This document shows, piece by piece, positions 32,771 to 42,118 of a DNA stretch of 64,000 nucleotides. Under the pieces are notes generated by a model that was given only the letters and a program-made list of their open reading frames with translations, was not told the DNA's origin and did no database searches. Origin of the DNA: Streptomyces sp. TRM49041 (GTDB lineage Bacteria; Actinomycetota; Actinomycetes; Streptomycetales; Streptomycetaceae). The DNA lies in NCBI RefSeq assembly GCF_008271805.1, contig NZ_VSRY01000171.1:149512-213511 (forward strand), written 5' to 3'. Position 1 is the stretch's first letter, and each line of letters starts with the position of its first letter. A program made the position numbers and the translations under genes.

Positions 32771-32922
32771 CGCCTCGCCGTCGCCCACCAGCACGTCGAA
32801 CAGCGTGTCTCCCGGACCTCTACCTCGATGCCCAGGCTCCCGCCCGGCCGGCCCCGGCCCCGGCCGCCCGGCCCCGCGTTAGCCTCGTGGGAGGTAGATC
32901 GACGCGGCTGGAGGGAAGTGCG

Positions 32923-33225
32923 ATGGCCAAGGTGCCGGTGGGGGCTGTTGCTGCGGGTGGGCTTGTCGGGGGGTACGGGATCGCCCGGTGGACGAAGAAG
33001 CGGCCGCTCGGTGGGGTGGCGCTGGCCGCGGCCGGGGTCGTGGCCGCGCGGGAGTGGCAGCGGCGCAGTGGGGGTGTCGCGGCGGCCGGGCTGAGTGCGG
33101 CGTATGTGGCGGCGTTCGCGGGGTCGCATCCGTTGGCGAAGAAGGTGGGGGCGTGGCCTGCGGTGTTCTCCATGGCCGGGGGAATGGCGCTGGCCTCGTG
33201 GATGGTGACGCGACGCGAGGGTTGA
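32923..33225 (+). CDS. Small conserved membrane protein
   Basis: A 100-residue, Gly/Ala-rich protein with three or four hydrophobic segments separated by short basic loops (RWTKKRPLGG, AAREWQRRSGG, HPLAKKVGAWP). GGAGGGAAG precedes the ATG at 32923. Similar short proteins are widespread in Streptomyces without assigned function. It is preceded by a 150-bp gap after the aminotransferase and converges with the DUF445 gene. Confidence 0.72.
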   Translation: MAKVPVGAVAAGGLVGGYGIARWTKKRPLGGVALAAAGVVAAREWQRRSGGVAAAGLSAAYVAAFAGSHPLAKKVGAWPAVFSMAGGMALASWMVTRREG

Positions 33226-33302
33226 ACAGCGCTCGGGGTGCGTACGTATGTAACGGCACCTCCCCGTAGTAACTGGGCGGGTGGCCGGTCGGCAGGGGCC
33301 GG

Positions 33303-34625
33303 TCATCCGCCCAGGGAGTGGGAGACGGTGTAGATCAGCAGGCCCGCGAGCGCGCCGACGACCGTGCCGTTGATGCGGATGAACTGGAGGTCGCGGCCGA
33401 TGTGGGCCTCGATCTTGCGGGATGTCTGGTCCGCGTCCCAGCTCGCCACCGTGTCGGTGATGAGCGATGTGATCTCGGTGCGGTAGGTCGTGACGACATA
33501 CGCCGCCGCTTCCTCCAGCCAGCCCTCCACCTTGCGCTGGAGTTGGGGGTCTGTCTTCAGGCGGGTGCCCAGGGACAGCAGGGACGCGCGGGCCCTCAGG
33601 CGGAGTTCGCTTCTCTCGTCCTCCGCCGCCGACATGATCATGGCGCGTACCGACGCCCACGCCGACGCGATGATGTCCTGGACCTCCGGGCGGGCCAGCA
33701 GGTCGGACTTGAGGCGTTCCACCCGCGCTCGGGTGTCGGTGTCCGACTGGAGGTCCGACGCGAAGTCCACGAGGAAGCGGTCGAGCGCGCCGCGTGCCGG
33801 GTGGCCGGGCATGTCGCGCATCTCCGTGACGAAGCGGAGGAGTTCCTTGTAGACGCGTTCGCCGACCTTCCGGTCCACGAAGCGGGGCGTCCAGCCGGGG
33901 GCTCCTCCCTGCACCGCGCCCATCACCGAGTCGCCGTGCAGGATCAGCCAGTCGTGGGCGCGGGCGCAGATCAGGTCCACGGCCCGGTGGTGTGCCCCGT
34001 CGGCGACGACGCGGTCCAGGGTCTTGCCGATGCCGGGGGCGATCTCGGCCGCCTCGGCGCGCCGGGTGATCGCCTCGCCGACGACCGCTTGGACGTCGGC
34101 GTCCCGCAGGACGGTCAGGGCACCGCGCAGCGCCGTCGACAGTTCCGCCGTGACGCGGTCCGCGTGCGCGGGTTCCGCCAGCCAGACGCCGAGGCGGCCG
34201 GCGATGTTCAGGGAGTGGAGGCGGGTGCGTACGACCTCGCCCGAGAGGAAGTTCTCGCCCACGAAGCGGCCCAGCGACGCGCCCAGCTGGTCCTTCTTGG
34301 TCGGGATGATCGCCGTGTGCGGGATCGGCAGGCCCATCGGGCGCCGGAAGAGGGCCGTGACCGCGAACCAGTCCGCCAGCGCGCCCACCATGCCCGCCTC
34401 GGCCGCCGCCGCCACGTAGGCCGGCCAGCCGGTCACTCCGGCGGACTTCGCCCATGTCGCGAGGGTGTAGACGACCGCCACCAGGAGCAGCAGGGCCGTC
34501 GCCATCGCCTTCATACGGCGGACCCCGCGGCGCTTCTCCTCGTCCTCGGCCGTGTACGAGAACGCCACGCTCCCGCCCGGGTCCGCGCCGCCCACCACCT
34601 GCGTCTTCGTGCCGGTTCCGGTCAT
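33303..34625 (-). CDS. DUF445 membrane protein
   Basis: A 440-residue protein with an N-terminal membrane segment (about 41-58), the DUF445 signature GMVGALADWFAVTALFRRPMG followed by IPHTAIIPTKKDQLG, a long helical extracellular or cytoplasmic middle, and a C-terminal hydrophobic helix (VVGALAGLLIYTVSHSLG). The ATG has GGCGGAG upstream. Relatives (YheB-type) are membrane proteins of unknown function; the middle region resembles an elongated amphipathic stalk. It appears monocistronic. Confidence 0.88.
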   Translation of the reverse strand: MTGTGTKTQVVGGADPGGSVAFSYTAEDEEKRRGVRRMKAMATALLLLVAVVYTLATWAKSAGVTGWPAYVAAAAEAGMVGALADWFAVTALFRRPMGLPIPHTAIIPTKKDQLGASLGRFVGENFLSGEVVRTRLHSLNIAGRLGVWLAEPAHADRVTAELSTALRGALTVLRDADVQAVVGEAITRRAEAAEIAPGIGKTLDRVVADGAHHRAVDLICARAHDWLILHGDSVMGAVQGGAPGWTPRFVDRKVGERVYKELLRFVTEMRDMPGHPARGALDRFLVDFASDLQSDTDTRARVERLKSDLLARPEVQDIIASAWASVRAMIMSAAEDERSELRLRARASLLSLGTRLKTDPQLQRKVEGWLEEAAAYVVTTYRTEITSLITDTVASWDADQTSRKIEAHIGRDLQFIRINGTVVGALAGLLIYTVSHSLGG

Positions 34626-34696
34626 TCGCTCCGCCCTCGTCCGCCTCCTGCCCTATTTCAGGTACTCCTGAGGCGTGGCGCTAGTTCCTCGGGCGG

Positions 34697-35359
34697 CTAC
34701 TTTTTCAGTTGCCCGGTGGGTTTCTCACCTTTTCGGGGCTTCCGTTTCACGTCCACGCCGCCCATCAGCGCGAAGCCCGTGATCCGCACGCGCGGCGAGC
34801 CGGGCGTGCCCCCGCCCGCGCCGCGGTCGTCGAAGCCGCCCATGAAGCCGAAACCGGTCACCTCGACATGCAGGTCCTCGGGCACGACGATGTCGACACC
34901 GCCCATGATCGGGAAGCAGCGGATCACGACCTCCCGGTCCTCGAAGTCCGCGTCCCGCAGATCGATGTCCCCGCCGCCGCAGAGCGCGAACGCGGTGAAG
35001 GCCCGGCCAACGCTCCATCTGCCGCGCCGCCCGAAGCCGCCGCACACCGCGACCGCGCCACGTGAGGTGGCCGGCCGGCCGATGCGGTCCGCCCACGCGC
35101 CCGTGCCGCGGGGCGAGGACGATACCGGCGCGGGGCCGGAGGCCGGTGCCGGCAGGTCCCGGACCAGAGGCTCCAGCTCGCCGCGGGTCCTCGCCCGGTA
35201 CGCCGCGTCCAGCCGCTCCTCGAACTCCGGCATGTCGAGGCGGCCCTCGGCGACGGCTTCCCGCAGCCGCTCGGCGACCTGCTCACGTTCCGTGTCCGAC
35301 GCTCGCATCGCGGCGAGGTTCTCCGGGAGCCTGTCCGGGAGCTTGTCCGGGTCCGTCAT
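34697..35359 (-). CDS. DUF1707 protein with LiaF-like C-terminal domain
   Basis: A 220-residue protein. DUF1707 occupies the N-terminus (about 18-70; MRASDTEREQVAERLREAVAEGRLD then ERLDAAYRARTRGEL). A C-terminal cell-wall-active-response (LiaF/DUF2154-like) beta domain follows (about 120-210; FPIMGGVDIVVPEDLHV, GFGFMGGFDD, GFALMGGVDV repeats). No membrane segment is present. LiaF-type domains take part in envelope-stress signalling. It lies 9 bp after the ABC exporter ATPase gene on the same strand, so it may belong to that operon. Confidence 0.88.
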   Translation of the reverse strand: MTDPDKLPDRLPENLAAMRASDTEREQVAERLREAVAEGRLDMPEFEERLDAAYRARTRGELEPLVRDLPAPASGPAPVSSSPRGTGAWADRIGRPATSRGAVAVCGGFGRRGRWSVGRAFTAFALCGGGDIDLRDADFEDREVVIRCFPIMGGVDIVVPEDLHVEVTGFGFMGGFDDRGAGGGTPGSPRVRITGFALMGGVDVKRKPRKGEKPTGQLKK

Positions 35360-35368
35360 GTCCCCAGA

Positions 35369-36343
35369 CTAGGCCGACAGCCGATCGGCGTACATCTTCG
35401 CGATCACAGCCTCGATGTCCGGTTCGCGGACCGACAGGTCGACCAGCGGATACGTGGCGGCGATCTCCGCGACGAGCGGCGCCGCGGACGACGAGGCGGG
35501 GAACGCGAGCCACTGGCGCGGGCCCTCCACGCGGACCACCCGCGCGCCCGCCGGTTCGATGGGCGGCAGCTCGCGCTCCAGATCCACCACCAGGGTCCGC
35601 TCGCTCGCGCCCACCTCGTGGAGGCCGCCCAGGGCGCCGTCGTACATGAGCCTTCCGTGGTCGATGACCATCACGCGTTTGCAGAGCTGTTCGATGTCGG
35701 TGAGGTCGTGGGTGGTGAGGAGGATCGTGGTGCCACGGTCGGCGTTCAGGTCGCGGAGGAATTCCCGCACCTTCGCCTTGGAGACGATGTCCAGGCCGAT
35801 CGTCGGCTCGTCCAGGTAGAGGACCTCCGGGTCGTGCAGCAGCGCCGCCGCGATGTCGCCGCGCATCCGCTGCCCCAGCGACAGCTGACGGACCGGCACC
35901 TCCAGCAGCGCGCCCAGGTCGAGGAGTTCCACGCACCGGTCGAGGTTCTCGCGGAAGCGAGCGTCGGGGATGCGGTACATGCGGTGCATCAGCCGGTACG
36001 AGTCGCGCAGCGGCAGGTCCCACCACAGGGTCGTCCGCTGTCCGAAGACCACGCCGATGCGGCGGGCCAGCGTGGTGCGTTCCCGGGAGGGGTCGACGCC
36101 CGCGACGCGCAGGCGGCCGCCGCTCGGGGTGAGGATGCCGGTCAGCATCTTGATGGTGGTCGACTTCCCGGCGCCGTTCGGGCCGATGTAGCCGACCATC
36201 TCGCCGCGCGCCACCCGGAAGGTGATGCCGTCCACCGCCCGTACCTGCCGTCTCTCCCGGCGCAGGAGCCCCACTTTGCGGCGTACGTCGAAGACCTTCT
36301 CGACGTCTTCCAGATCGATGAAGTCCGGTTCCAGCGTGCTCAC
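35369..36343 (-). CDS. ABC-2 exporter ATP-binding protein (NatA-like)
   Basis: A 324-residue ATPase with Walker A GPNGAGKSTT, Q-loop region VVFGQRTTLWWDLP, signature LSLGQRMRGDIAA, Walker B VLYLDEPTIGLD and switch His TTHDLTD, plus a C-terminal domain (about 240-324) typical of NatA/drug-exporter subunits. The GTG at 36343 has GGGGAG 7 nt upstream. It is encoded with two ABC-2 permeases immediately upstream (gap 3 bp), giving a heterodimeric-permease exporter of unknown substrate. Confidence 0.92.
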   Translation of the reverse strand: MSTLEPDFIDLEDVEKVFDVRRKVGLLRRERRQVRAVDGITFRVARGEMVGYIGPNGAGKSTTIKMLTGILTPSGGRLRVAGVDPSRERTTLARRIGVVFGQRTTLWWDLPLRDSYRLMHRMYRIPDARFRENLDRCVELLDLGALLEVPVRQLSLGQRMRGDIAAALLHDPEVLYLDEPTIGLDIVSKAKVREFLRDLNADRGTTILLTTHDLTDIEQLCKRVMVIDHGRLMYDGALGGLHEVGASERTLVVDLERELPPIEPAGARVVRVEGPRQWLAFPASSSAAPLVAEIAATYPLVDLSVREPDIEAVIAKMYADRLSA

Positions 36344-36346
36344 CAG

Positions 36347-37180
36347 TCAGCTCCCCGTGCTTCGGTACGAACGCAATCCCGCCCGCCAGGCCAGGCCAGC
36401 CAGGCCCACGCACACCGCCGCGACCAGCGGCGACGCGAAGGCCGCCCACGCGGGCAGGCCCGCCGGGGCGTCGCGGCCCAGCACATACAGGGCCGGTACC
36501 CAGTTCACGAACGCCAGCGGTACGACGTAGACGACACCGCGCACCAGCTCGCCCGCGAAGATGGTCGGCGGGTACTGGAGGAGGGTGTTCCCGCCGTACG
36601 TGAACGAGTTGGCGACCTCCGCGCCGTCCTGCGCCCAGAACTGGAACGCGGCGCCCGCCGTCATGACGGAGCCGAAGATCAGGGCGCCGGTCACGGCCGT
36701 CAGGGGGATCATCGCCGCCTTGAGCGGGGTCCACTCCACCCCGTCCAGCAGGACCAGGGACCAGACGAGGACGAGCAGCCCCTGAGTCACGCGGCCGAGG
36801 CGCCGGAGCGCGAACCGGTCCGCCGCCACCTGCGCGAGCACCGGCGCCGGCCGCACCAGCAGCGTGTCGAGCGTGCCGTCCCGCACCCGCCGGCCGAGCC
36901 GCCCCACCTGGCCCAGCGCGAGGTCCGCGAGCCCGAACGCGGTGCTCGTCGTCCCGTACAGGAACGCCACCTCCGCGAAGGAGAAGCCCCCCAGGCCACG
37001 CACATGAGTGAACATCAGCAGGATCACGACGAAGTCGAAGAGCGTCGCCGTGAAGTTCGACAGCAGCGTCATCGCGAAGGAGAAGCGGTACGTCATCGTC
37101 GAGCGGATCCACATGGCCGCGATCAGCCCGTACACGCGCAGGCCCTCCGCCGTCGCGGCCGCCCTGGTGCTCCTAGCCAC
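36347..37180 (-). CDS. ABC-2 family permease, second subunit
   Basis: About 277 residues with six hydrophobic segments. Recognisable pieces are RVYGLIAAMWIRSTMTYR, LFDFVVILLMFTHV, DGTLDTLLVRPAPVLAQV (the conserved cytoplasmic loop of DUF990-like permeases) and VVYVVPLAFVNWVPALYVLG. The GTG at 37180 overlaps the stop of the first permease gene by 8 bp, implying coupling. Together with the other permease it forms the membrane channel for the ATPase downstream. Confidence 0.88.
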   Translation of the reverse strand: MARSTRAAATAEGLRVYGLIAAMWIRSTMTYRFSFAMTLLSNFTATLFDFVVILLMFTHVRGLGGFSFAEVAFLYGTTSTAFGLADLALGQVGRLGRRVRDGTLDTLLVRPAPVLAQVAADRFALRRLGRVTQGLLVLVWSLVLLDGVEWTPLKAAMIPLTAVTGALIFGSVMTAGAAFQFWAQDGAEVANSFTYGGNTLLQYPPTIFAGELVRGVVYVVPLAFVNWVPALYVLGRDAPAGLPAWAAFASPLVAAVCVGLAGLAWRAGLRSYRSTGS

Positions 37181-37973
37181 CCTGCACCACCACCCGGCGT
37201 GTCGCCACGGCCTGGAGCGCCCGCCCCGCCGCCAGCAGCACCACGGCCCAGCCCGCCTGGAAGACGTACGCCTCCAGCAGTGCCCAGCCGGTCCGCTTCT
37301 CCAGGAACACATCGGCCGGCACCTGGAGCATCGACGCCCAGGGCAACGCCCTGGCCACCTCGCCGAGTACGCCCGGGAAGACGGTGAGCGGCAGCAGCAT
37401 CCCGGAGAAGAACGTCCCCGACAGCCACGCCACCTGCACCACCCCCGCACCGTCCATCAGCCAGAAGGCGGTGAGCGCCACCAGGAACCAGATCCCGAAG
37501 CCCACCGTCACCCCGAGGAACACCGCCACCAGGAAGGCGAGCCAGGTCAGGGGGTGTTCGGGCAGCGCCAGGTCGAAGGCGAGTGCGCCCACGGCCATCG
37601 GTACGATCCCCCGCCCGAGCAGCTGGAACGCGGCGCGCCCCAGGTTGGCCGAGAACCACCACAGCTGGAGGTCGGCGGGCCGGTACAGGTCCACGGCGAT
37701 GTCGCCCGTCTTGATCCGCTCGATCAGTTCGTCCTCGAAGCCGCCGCCCATCAGGGAGCAGGCGGCGAGCAGCGCCTGGCCGAGCCACACGAAGGCGAGC
37801 GCCTCGGACATGTCGTAGCCGCCGAGTCGGGGGCGCTCGTTCCACAGGGCCATATAGGTGAACGTCAGGATGAACCCGAAGACGGTGTTGGTGAACACCC
37901 CGGCCGCGGTCGCCATGCGGTAGGTGGCATGGCGCCGGAACCCGCCGGTCAGCACGGCCGCGTAGAGCCGCAT
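37173..37973 (-). CDS. ABC-2 family permease, first subunit
   Basis: A 266-residue protein with six predicted membrane helices: MATAAGVFTNTVFGFILTF region first, then WLGQALLAACSLMG, the loop RIKTGDIAVDLYRPADLQLW, and a C-terminal YVFQAGWAVVLLAAGRALQA helix. The loop matches that of the second permease, so the two are paralogous halves of one exporter. First gene of the three- to four-gene operon; 180 bp separate it from the divergent PBP gene. Confidence 0.9.
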   Translation of the reverse strand: MRLYAAVLTGGFRRHATYRMATAAGVFTNTVFGFILTFTYMALWNERPRLGGYDMSEALAFVWLGQALLAACSLMGGGFEDELIERIKTGDIAVDLYRPADLQLWWFSANLGRAAFQLLGRGIVPMAVGALAFDLALPEHPLTWLAFLVAVFLGVTVGFGIWFLVALTAFWLMDGAGVVQVAWLSGTFFSGMLLPLTVFPGVLGEVARALPWASMLQVPADVFLEKRTGWALLEAYVFQAGWAVVLLAAGRALQAVATRRVVVQGG

Positions 37974-38160
37974 GTCGCCGCCTCCCCCTCTCCGCCGAAG
38001 CGGGTGAGCCTAGCCCCTGGCCGACGGGGGCCGCGACCGCTTTTCGGCTGGCCCGGCGGCGGGATGCGCGGGATGGGGGCGCGCGGAGTGCACTATGAGA
38101 GGGCGTTACAAAACACCACAAGTCGGACAGTCACCACGTTCGCGACCGTGCCGGAGACCC

Positions 38161-40395
38161 ATGAGCGACGACCCGCCGCAGCCCTCAGCCGGAGGCTGGG
38201 AGCCCCGTGACCCCACCGTCCACACACCGACCGTCCCGGGCCACCCCGCCGCGCCCTCCCGCCGGTCCCGCGGCGGGGGCCGGGGCCGGGCGCGAAGGCG
38301 GCGTACCGGCTGGCGCAGGCTCGTGCCGACCTGGCGGATGACCCTCGGCGGGTTCCTGCTCCTCGCGCTCGGCCTCGTCGGCGCGTTCTTCGCCGGGTAC
38401 CACCTCGTCGACATCCCGCCCGCCAACCCCGCCGCCACCGCGCAGGCCAACGTCTACCTCTACGCCGACGGCAGCCCCCTCGCGCGGGGCGGCAAGGTCA
38501 ACCGGGAGAGCGTGCCACTCGCCCGTATCCCCCGCCCGCTGCGGCAGGCCGTACTCGCCGCCGAGGACCGCGACTTCCACAGCGAGCCCGGAGTCGACCC
38601 GGAGGCGATGCTCCGCGCCGGCTGGAACACCCTCACCGGCAAGGGCACCCAGGGCGGTTCGACCATCACCCAGCAGTACGTGAAGAACTACTACCTCGGC
38701 CAGGAGCGGACCGTCACCCGCAAGGTCAAGGAGTTCTTCATCGCGATCAAGCTGGACCGGCGGATGAGCAAGGACAAGATCCTCGAGGGGTATCTGAACA
38801 ACAGCTACTACGGGCGCAACGCCTACGGGGTCCAGGCCGCCGCCCGCGCCTACTACGGCAAGGACGTCCAGGACCTCGACACCGCCGAGGGCGCGTACCT
38901 GGCGTCGCTGCTCAACGCGCCCAGCGCGTACGACGTCGGCGCCCGGCCCGCCAACCGCGCGCGTGCGCTGGCCCGCTGGAACTACGTCCTCGACGCGATG
39001 GTGCAGGAGCGCTGGCTCACCGCGGCCGAGCGGGCCCGCCTGACCTTCCCCGCGGTGCTGCCGTCCCGCCCCACCGCCGGCCTGGCCGGCCAGGGCGGAT
39101 ACGCCGTCCAGGCCGTCAACGCGTTCCTCGCCCGCCACGGCGTCGTCTCGAAGGAGGCACTCGCCGCCGGCGGCTACCGCATCACCACCACGCTGCAGAA
39201 GCAGAAGATGGACGCCTTCACCGAGGCCGTGCGGGAGCAGGTCCTCGACCGGCTCGCACCGGACGCCAACCCCACCGACCGGTACGTACGGGTCGGCGGT
39301 GCCTCCATCGAACCCGCCACCGGCAAAGTCGTCGCCCTGTACGGCGGCTTCGACTACACCAAGCAGTATGTGAACAACGCGACCCGCCGTGACTACCAGG
39401 TCGGCTCCACCTTCAAGCCGTTCGTCCTCGCGTCCGCCGTCGCGAACGGCGCCACCACGCAGTACGGCGAGCCGATCACCCCGAACACCGTGTACGACGG
39501 CACCAACAAGCGCCCCGTGGAGGGCTGGAAGGGCGGCCCGTACGCCCCGGCCAACGAGGACGACGTCAGCTACGGCGGCATCCCCCTCCGTACCGCCACC
39601 GACCGGTCCGTGAACGCGGTGTACGCGCAGCTCGCGGTGGACGTCGGGCCGAAGAAGGTGCGGCGGACGGCGATCGCGCTCGGGCTGCCCGCCGACACCC
39701 CGGACCTCAAGGCGTCCCCGTCGATCGCGCTGGGCCCGGCCTCCGCCAGCGTCCTGGACATGGCGGAGGCGTACGCGACGCTCGCCAACCACGGCATGCG
39801 GGGCCTGTACACGCTGGTCGAGAAGGTCGAGCGGATCGACCCGCACGGCGACCAGCCGCTGCCGCTCCCCGCGACCGACGCCACGGTCCGCGAGGCCGTG
39901 AGCCGGGAGGCCGCCGACACGACGACGGCCGTACTGCGCGGCGTCGTCGAGGGCGGCACCGGTACCGCGGCCCGGGCGGTGGGGCGGCCGGCGGCCGGGA
40001 AGACCGGCACGGCGGAGGACGACAAGGCCGCCTGGTTCGCCGGCTACACGCCGGACCTGGCGACCGTGGTCGCGCTGATGGGCCAGGACCCGAAGACGGG
40101 CGCGCAGATGCCGCTGTACGGGGCGATGGGCCTGGCCCGGATCAACGGGGGCGGCGCGCCCGCGGAGATCTGGGCGCACTACACCGGGACGGCGCTGGCG
40201 GACACCCCGGCGCGGGACTTCGACCTTCAGGTCCCGGAGGGCGCCGGGTACATGGAGGAGCTGCCGTGGGAGGCGGACCGGCCGCCGTGGCCGCAGCCTC
40301 CGTTCGAGCCGCAGGAGGAGGAGCCCTGGGCGCCGTTCCAGGAGGGCGTCCACGACGGGTGGTGGGGCGGCCCCGGGTCCACGCGGAGACCGTGA
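38161..40395 (+). CDS. Class A penicillin-binding protein (bifunctional transglycosylase/transpeptidase)
   Basis: A 744-residue peptidoglycan synthase. After a basic cytoplasmic tail (1-58) and one membrane helix (about 62-82), the GT51 glycosyltransferase domain shows EDRDFHSEPGVD (near 134), GGSTITQQYVKN, KVKEFFIAIKLD and ILEGYLNNSYYGRNAYG. The transpeptidase domain has the SxxK serine in VGSTFKPFVLA (about 415), SVN (about 482) and KTGT (about 613). The acidic/Pro-rich C-terminus is short. The ATG at 38161 follows GGAGA. It polymerises and cross-links the cell wall outside the membrane. Confidence 0.95.
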   Translation: MSDDPPQPSAGGWEPRDPTVHTPTVPGHPAAPSRRSRGGGRGRARRRRTGWRRLVPTWRMTLGGFLLLALGLVGAFFAGYHLVDIPPANPAATAQANVYLYADGSPLARGGKVNRESVPLARIPRPLRQAVLAAEDRDFHSEPGVDPEAMLRAGWNTLTGKGTQGGSTITQQYVKNYYLGQERTVTRKVKEFFIAIKLDRRMSKDKILEGYLNNSYYGRNAYGVQAAARAYYGKDVQDLDTAEGAYLASLLNAPSAYDVGARPANRARALARWNYVLDAMVQERWLTAAERARLTFPAVLPSRPTAGLAGQGGYAVQAVNAFLARHGVVSKEALAAGGYRITTTLQKQKMDAFTEAVREQVLDRLAPDANPTDRYVRVGGASIEPATGKVVALYGGFDYTKQYVNNATRRDYQVGSTFKPFVLASAVANGATTQYGEPITPNTVYDGTNKRPVEGWKGGPYAPANEDDVSYGGIPLRTATDRSVNAVYAQLAVDVGPKKVRRTAIALGLPADTPDLKASPSIALGPASASVLDMAEAYATLANHGMRGLYTLVEKVERIDPHGDQPLPLPATDATVREAVSREAADTTTAVLRGVVEGGTGTAARAVGRPAAGKTGTAEDDKAAWFAGYTPDLATVVALMGQDPKTGAQMPLYGAMGLARINGGGAPAEIWAHYTGTALADTPARDFDLQVPEGAGYMEELPWEADRPPWPQPPFEPQEEEPWAPFQEGVHDGWWGGPGSTRRP

Positions 40396-40471
40396 CCGCC
40401 GGAGGATCTGGCGACCGACCACGACCAGCAGCAGAAGGAGAAGAAGATCCGGGCGGCGGTCCCGGGCTCGT

Positions 40472-40732
40472 TCAGGACGGATAGACCCCGACGACCGCCG
40501 CACCGGCCGCGCCCATGCCGATTCCGCACGCCGTACGCGGTGCCGATCGGCAGGTCCTGGCGGCCCGGGCCGGCAGCGCCATGCCGGCGACGATGCCGGG
40601 GCCGGGGCCGGGGCCGGGGCCGGGGCCGGTGAGGAGGCTCGGCCGGAGCCGGGTGAAACCGTCGGTGAACCTCATACCGACCGACCGGCCGACCTCCAGC
40701 GGACCGGCGGCGATGAGCAGAACGCCGGCCAT
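40472..40732 (-). CDS. Possible small membrane protein downstream of GroES-like gene
   Basis: An 86-residue frame with a hydrophobic start (AGVLLIAAGPLEVGRSVG) and a second hydrophobic end (ACGIGMGAAGAAVVGVYPS), joined by a (GP)n linker from a DNA repeat. It lies 27 bp behind the GroES-like gene on the same strand, so co-transcription is possible. It has no clear ribosome site and no recognised family. The rest of the 364-bp gap around it holds only the hexamer repeat. Confidence 0.35.
   Translation of the reverse strand: MAGVLLIAAGPLEVGRSVGMRFTDGFTRLRPSLLTGPGPGPGPGPGIVAGMALPARAARTCRSAPRTACGIGMGAAGAAVVGVYPS
40596..40629. repeat. Hexamer tandem repeat (CCGGGG)n
   Basis: Nearly six uninterrupted CCGGGG units. 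In the possible small membrane protein they encode alternating Gly-Pro. Such a pure repeat is prone to copy-number change. Confidence 0.9.
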
Positions 40733-40759
40733 GGCAGGTGCTGTCGACGGTGGCAGACG

Positions 40760-41098
40760 TCAGAGGTAGAGGCCCGTGGAGTCCTCCGAGCCCTCGAAGC
40801 GGTCGGCGGCGACCGCGTGCAGGTCGCGCTCCCGCATCAGTACGTACGCGACGCCCCGCACCTCGACCTCGGCACGGTCCTCGGGGTCGTACAGCACGCG
40901 GTCGCCGGGCTCGACGGTCCGGACGTTCTGGCCGACCGCGACCACCTCGGCCCAGGCGAGCCTGCGGCCTACCGCGGCGGTCGCCGGGATGAGGATGCCG
41001 CCGCCCGAGCGCCGCTCGCCCTCGGGGACGTCGGACCGGACCAGCACCCGGTCGTGGAGCATCCGGATGGGCAACTTGTCGTGGGTGTTCTCGCTCAC
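40760..41098 (-). CDS. GroES-family co-chaperonin-like protein
   Basis: A 112-residue protein with the Cpn10 fold signature: MLHDRVLVRSDVPEGERRSGGGILIPATA, then EVVAVGQNVRTVEPGDRVLYD. The mobile-loop region is shortened and the C-terminus is longer than in standard GroES (about 100 residues). No groEL follows and no CIRCE element is seen upstream, so it is a secondary paralogue rather than the main heat-shock GroES. Confidence 0.88.
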   Translation of the reverse strand: MSENTHDKLPIRMLHDRVLVRSDVPEGERRSGGGILIPATAAVGRRLAWAEVVAVGQNVRTVEPGDRVLYDPEDRAEVEVRGVAYVLMRERDLHAVAADRFEGSEDSTGLYL

Positions 41099-41146
41099 CC
41101 CACGAACTTACCTGGCCCGGCCGCCCCGGGTGCGCGCCAGGGGCCC

Positions 41147-41467
41147 TCAGCCCCTGTGCCTGCGGGACGACACGGCGATGAGCCCGATGACGCCGACCGC
41201 GAGGAGGGCCACGGGGACGACCCGCTCCAGGCGGGGGGTGCCGTCGTCGGCGACGAACCGCGCCTTGACATCGGTCACGGCCCGGTTGACGGCGACGAAG
41301 GCCCGGCCGGCCGTCTCGTCGACCGTGGACGCCACCCTGGCCTTCGCGTCGCCGATGATCGTCTTCGGGTGCATCCGTACGCCGATCTCGTCGAGCGTGA
41401 CGGCGAGTTGCTCGCGCCGGCGGACGATGTCCGCCTCGATCTGCGCGGGGGTCCTGGCGTCCGACAC
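41147..41467 (-). CDS. DUF3618 membrane-anchored protein
   Basis: A 106-residue protein: N-terminal DUF3618 helix pair (DARTPAQIEADIVRRREQLA, then LDEIGVRMHPKTI), a helical middle and a C-terminal membrane helix (VVPVALLAVGVIGLIAVSS) with a basic tail. DUF3618 proteins are small actinobacterial membrane proteins, often near phage-shock or envelope genes. Function unknown. It is divergent from bcp. Confidence 0.9.
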   Translation of the reverse strand: MSDARTPAQIEADIVRRREQLAVTLDEIGVRMHPKTIIGDAKARVASTVDETAGRAFVAVNRAVTDVKARFVADDGTPRLERVVPVALLAVGVIGLIAVSSRRHRG

Positions 41468-41610
41468 CGAGTCGCCTCCGTAGGTGGTCGTGGATCTCTG
41501 GGTGGCTCCGTCATGGACAGTTTGTCAGCTCGACGGGCCCGGGGCTGTCACAGACCCCCGTTAGGCTCGGTCGGGTACCGCCCGTATCCCCGTTGAGGAG
41601 ACCCCGAGCC

Positions 41611-42078
41611 ATGAGCGAGCGACTGCAGCCCGGCGACACCGCCCCCGCCTTCACCCTGCCCGACGCGGACGGCAACGAGATCTCGCTCGCGGACCACAAG
41701 GGCCGCAAGGTCATCGTGTACTTCTACCCGGCGGCGCTCACGCCGGGCTGCACGAAGCAGGCGTGCGACTTCACGGACAACCTGGAGCTGCTCGCCGGCG
41801 CGGGCTACGACGTGATCGGTGTCTCGCCGGACAAGCCGGAGAAGCTGGCGAAGTTCCGCGAGAAGGAGGACCTGAAGGTCACCTTGGTCGGCGACCCGGA
41901 GAAAAAGGTCCTGGAGGCGTACGGCGCGTTCGGCGAGAAGAAGCTGTACGGGAAGACGGTGAAGGGTGTCATCCGGTCGACGGTGATCGTCGACGAGGAC
42001 GGCAACGTCGAGCGCGCGCTGTACAACGTGAAGGCGACCGGGCATGTCGCAAAGATCATCAAGGACCTGGGTATCTGA
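41611..42078 (+). CDS. bcp: Thiol peroxidase Bcp (peroxiredoxin Q)
   Basis: A 155-residue thioredoxin-fold peroxidase. The active site reads LTPGCTKQACDF with peroxidatic Cys47 and resolving Cys52, the atypical 2-Cys arrangement of Bcp/PrxQ. GDTAPAFTLPDADG and VIVYFYP flank it. It reduces hydroperoxides using thioredoxin. GAGGAG lies about 11 nt before the ATG at 41611. The gene ends 40 bp before tRNA-Leu. Confidence 0.95.
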   Translation: MSERLQPGDTAPAFTLPDADGNEISLADHKGRKVIVYFYPAALTPGCTKQACDFTDNLELLAGAGYDVIGVSPDKPEKLAKFREKEDLKVTLVGDPEKKVLEAYGAFGEKKLYGKTVKGVIRSTVIVDEDGNVERALYNVKATGHVAKIIKDLGI

Positions 42079-42118
42079 CCGCGTCCGGGATTCCCGGGCC
42101 GCTACGATGTGGCGGTCG

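Noticed and set aside
41099..41146. CIRCE/HrcA operator ahead of the GroES-like gene
   Set aside because: No GCACTC-N9-GAGTGC palindrome is present.
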